From an uncultured Ruminococcus sp. (GTDB lineage Bacteria; Bacillota; Clostridia; Oscillospirales; CAG-272): DNA of 6,291 nucleotides. The stretch spans positions 1-6,291 of the forward strand of contig CACXED010000152.1 of NCBI GenBank assembly GCA_902766575.1, in the 5' to 3' direction. The stretch's first letter is position 1. Each line of letters starts with the position of its first letter. Below the pieces are notes generated by a model, which saw nothing but the letters and a program-made list of their open reading frames with translations, was not told the DNA's origin and did no database searches. Made by a program: the position numbers and the translations under genes. This document shows, piece by piece, positions 6,242 to 6,291 of this stretch.

Positions 6242-6285
6242 GCGACGCGCTATGTTTGATGAGCCGCAAGCTAACGGCGGCGCAG
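6242..6285 (+). repeat. Right arm of a 44-base inverted repeat
   Basis: Partner of 6037-6080, separated from it by 161 bases. On the plus strand it contains an ATG at 6252 opening a frame (MFDEPQANGGAGI) that is still open at the window end. The first five residues and the GGA at residues 9-11 are shared with the left arm's frame; residues 6-8 differ as E/Q, T/A and S/N. No ribosome binding site precedes the ATG. The window ends six bases after the arm, so its outer boundary and any target-site duplication cannot be seen. Confidence 0.85.
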
Positions 6286-6291
6286 GAATAA

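Noticed and set aside
6037..6285. Insertion sequence
   Set aside because: Only 161 bases separate the arms and no transposase frame exists; a non-autonomous element remains possible but a full insertion sequence does not.

Overview
The window looks like chromosomal core DNA from a Clostridia-class Firmicute, possibly an Oscillospiraceae/Ruminococcaceae-type gut anaerobe. This is inferred from GC-rich genes between AT-rich spacers, strong GGAGG-type ribosome binding sites, consensus SigA-type promoters, a Clostridium-like pyruvate phosphate dikinase N-terminus and the pth-mfd gene order common in Firmicutes. No 16S or other decisive taxonomic marker is present.

Layout. (1) Positions 1-191, minus strand: the first 63 codons of pyruvate, phosphate dikinase (ppdK), cut by the window edge. 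(2) 192-564: a divergent intergenic region. It holds a ppdK promoter, a hairpin at the 5' end of the predicted ppdK leader, and a perfect consensus promoter for the gene to the right. (3) 565-1530, plus strand: a 321-residue alpha/beta hydrolase with an N-terminal membrane-anchor-like segment and a complete Ser-Asp-His triad; its substrate is unknown. (4) 1551-1604: one hairpin with T-runs on both sides, terminating the hydrolase and the convergent mfd gene. (5) 1596-5171, minus: complete mfd, the transcription-repair coupling factor. (6) 5188-5814, minus: complete pth, peptidyl-tRNA hydrolase, 16 bases upstream of mfd and apparently in one operon with it. (7) 5815-5966: the pth leader, with mutually exclusive stems, and a consensus promoter. 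(8) 5967-6291: gene-poor sequence dominated by a pair of 44-base inverted repeat arms (38 of 44 positions matching), with smaller repeats between and beside them.

The genes are housekeeping. Pth recycles peptidyl-tRNA dropped by ribosomes, and Mfd removes stalled RNA polymerase and recruits UvrA to DNA lesions, so the operon joins two stalled-machinery clearance functions. PpdK belongs to PEP/pyruvate metabolism. The hydrolase is a single-gene unit.

I found no new multi-gene system, CRISPR array, transposase, phage gene, tRNA or rRNA. The most unusual part is the repeat region at the right end. Its two arms start the same short reading frame on opposite strands (MFDEPxxxGGA), which suggests two inverted copies of an interspersed repeat, or less likely a pair of very small genes.
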